This document shows positions 19,572 to 21,524 of a stretch of DNA of 21,524 bases, one piece after another. Both the position numbers and the translations under genes were made by a program. This DNA comes from Pholiota molesta (taxonomy: Eukaryota > Basidiomycota > Agaricomycetes > Agaricales > Strophariaceae), in contig JACGCK010000473.1 in NCBI GenBank assembly GCA_014925825.1, positions 1 through 21,524 of the forward strand, in the 5' to 3' direction. The notes beneath the pieces were generated by a model, which saw only the letters and a list, made by a program, of their open reading frames with translations, was not told where the DNA came from and did not search any database. How positions within the stretch are numbered: the first letter of the stretch is position 1; each line of letters begins with the position of its first letter.

Positions 19572-21524
19572 TCACTCGTCGTCGCTGGGCGACAGGTACT
19601 CCTCATCGCTCAGTACCTGCTTGCGCCCAGCGCTGCGGCCCCGCGTGGGTGGCGGAGGACGCTCGTCGTCGTCCATTGGCGTCAGCGCCGATGCATAAGA
19701 GCCCGTCGCAGACCCCGTCCCCGCCGCCGCTCCTGCCGCAGGCGCACCGGGCAGATCGCTGCCCGCAATCACCTTGTCCCACGTCGCGTTGAACACCTTC
19801 TCCATCTCCTCCGCATCCATGTACACCCACGACCCTCCTGGTTGTACGTCCGCGCGTTGTTGAACATCAGCCGCCAGTCCTCGCGGAACGCCTGCACCGT
19901 CTTGTAGTAGTTCGCGTTCGCGCGCTTCCGGAGGACGGAGAGCGCGATGGGCTGCGTGATGAGCTGGTAGTAGTCGGATAGTCCGCCTGTCGGGCAGGTC
20001 GCGGAAGAGTTCGCACCGCTTCCTGCCTGTTTCGTCCTCGCAGGCGAGAACGGCGCGGTAGCATTCCATGAACGCCTTTTTCATCTTATCGCGAACAGAA
20101 GCAGGGAGGCTGTCGGCACCGCCATTAGCCTTGGTCTTGCGTCGTTTCTGTTTCAGGAATACTTTGAGTTACGCCATCTTTATGGGTAGAATGAGTACTT
20201 ACAATATCATGATCATCGTCATCATGTCTATTTCGGGTGTTGCAGACATCGACTTCATGCCGCGCTTTCGTTTGGAACCAGCGCCGTCGTAGTCGTTTGC
20301 CTTTGCCTTGCCCTTCTTTGGCTTGCGACCACGGCCATCAATGACGTCGGAGGCAGGAGTATTTCGCGCAGATCCCTCTTTCAATAGCTTATTCTGCGCA
20401 CGGCGATCCTTCTTGTCTCTGGCACGTTCAGCCAGTTCTTGAATATCTTCTCCGTCTTCGAGGGCCTGGTCTGATGTAAGCATTTGCAGGAAAAAAATAT
20501 CACAAACATGGGACACTTACCATTGCCCAGGCATCATCACTGAGTCCATCATTGTAGCTGACTACGTTCCGGCGGCGTTGTCCGCGACCTTCCATGCTTT
20601 CGTCGACTTCCTTGACCTCGAAGGGCTCATCATTCTGGTAACATTCAGGCAGCTCCTCAAATTGCATAAGCGGCTGAGGAGGCTTTCCGCGGTTGCCAGC
20701 AGCGCGCCAGGCTTCGAGGGTGTCGCGCTCTCGCTTTAGGTCCATCTCACGGAAGATGGCAACTTCTGGTTCGTGGCGCGCGATCAGCTCGTTGAGCTCC
20801 TCGTCATTCATATCTCCAGCTTCTTCATTTTCTTCTTCTTGGTCAGCTTCTAAAATGGATCGCTATAAAGAGAATAGCATGCATTTTGGATAATATTTCA
20901 ACACCATGGCTTACCAAAAATTCTTCTTGCTCTTCCTGGGTCGATTTATTATCGAAACGACCTGCCTGAATGACCTTGTCATCAATGTCCAGCTTGTAAC
21001 GCGCCCTCTGATACATGGCTTCTTCGACACTCTTTTCCGTGATGAAGCGAAGAATAAGCACGACTTGAGTTTGACCGATACGATGGGCACGATCCTGGGC
21101 CTGCAAATCGGCATGAGGATTCCAGTCGCTGTCGAAGCTGAAATCGAAGAGTCAGATAATGGCCGCAGGCGCAATCCGGTTTCATCAACTTACATAATGA
21201 CAGTATCTGCAGTCTGCAAATTAAGACCGAGTCCTCCAGCTCTCGTCGAGAGGATGAAGACTTTGTATTCAGAGTCCTTGGCGTTGAAAAGTTGCACGAA
21301 TGATGCACGCTCGTCTGTCTTAGTACCACCATCAAGACGGAGGTACTTCCAGCCCATCATCTTCAGGAAGTCTTCCATGATATCCATGACTTTCGTCATC
21401 TGGAAGAAAATGAGGACCTAGAAGAAATTGTCAGCATTACCAAGGTCGCGTTCTGAAGGAGCGAACTCACTCTGTGACCCGTTGCAAAGAACTTGGGAGA
21501 ATACGGTTCAACAACTCGATCTTG
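19572..21524 (-). CDS. SNF2: SNF2/STH1-type SWI/SNF chromatin remodelling ATPase, 3' part, frameshifted
   Basis: The gene enters from beyond 21524; exons seen are 21524-21471, 21417-21194, 21137-20915, 20862-20521, 20465-20203 and 20147-19572. The introns are 52-56 nt, all GT-AG. The first exons encode the second helicase lobe: [45 protein letters not shown] (motif V) and [12 protein letters not shown] (motif VI). Next comes the SnAC segment ([20 protein letters not shown]), an acidic and basic linker, then a C-terminal bromodomain ([41 protein letters not shown]). SWI/SNF uses ATP to slide or evict nucleosomes, and the bromodomain binds acetylated histones. Four single-base losses are implied: near 20224-20228 (before the last splice junction), 19983-19986, 19975-19978 and 19832-19835. 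The last three sum to one codon, so the final exon stays open with about 50 scrambled residues. Sequencing error or real damage cannot be separated here. Confidence 0.9.

Overview
The window is nuclear DNA from a filamentous fungus, most likely a mushroom-forming basidiomycete (Agaricomycetes). The reasons are dense short GT-AG introns (mostly 48-93 nt), compact intergenic spaces between housekeeping genes, and protein families in their fungal form: a Cyc8/Ssn6 corepressor, a Yap1/Pap1-type bZIP, Erf4/Shr5, a SUR7/PalI membrane protein and a Snf2-type remodeller. The species call is inference; no database was consulted.

Layout, left to right. Positions 1-about 340 (minus) hold the visible part of an unrecognised intron-containing gene that leaves the window at base 1. 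Positions 487-848 are a small non-autonomous DNA transposon (MITE) with an 8-bp target duplication. A tiny SERF/4F5-family gene (minus, 1720-2125, 63 aa, four coding exons) lies head to head with CYC8 (plus, 2914-6738, six exons, 1175 aa), sharing a promoter region of about 790 bp. Positions 7642-8966 are a striking 1325-bp element made of two 397-bp inverted arms (395/397 identical) around a 531-bp spacer, flanked by a 6-bp direct repeat. Then come about 2.7 kb with no confident gene, a four-exon-junction SUR7/PalI-like membrane protein gene (minus, 11686-12607, 229 aa) containing an 11-nt micro-exon, and another 2 kb with no confident gene. ERF4 (plus, 14561-16312, 469 aa, with a GC-AG intron) is followed closely by a Yap1-like bZIP gene (plus, 16586-18440, 545 aa). 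The right edge holds the 3' half of a SWI/SNF ATPase gene (minus, 19572 to beyond 21524), whose C-terminal tail and bromodomain are broken by four apparent single-base losses.

The genes do not form a pathway. Cyc8 and the Snf2-type ATPase are both general transcription/chromatin regulators that act in opposition on many yeast promoters, the bZIP is probably an oxidative-stress regulator, and Erf4 is the partner of the Ras palmitoyltransferase Erf2. Their linkage looks like ordinary fungal gene order.

The best candidates for something undescribed are the long inverted-repeat element with its array of CCCGCGACTTT-like motifs, and the MITE. The best candidates for annotation correction are the frameshifted bromodomain, the 11-nt micro-exon, the 7-nt first coding exon of the SERF gene and the GC-AG intron. 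All exon boundaries were set by eye from splice signals plus reading-frame and family continuity; none is backed by transcript data.
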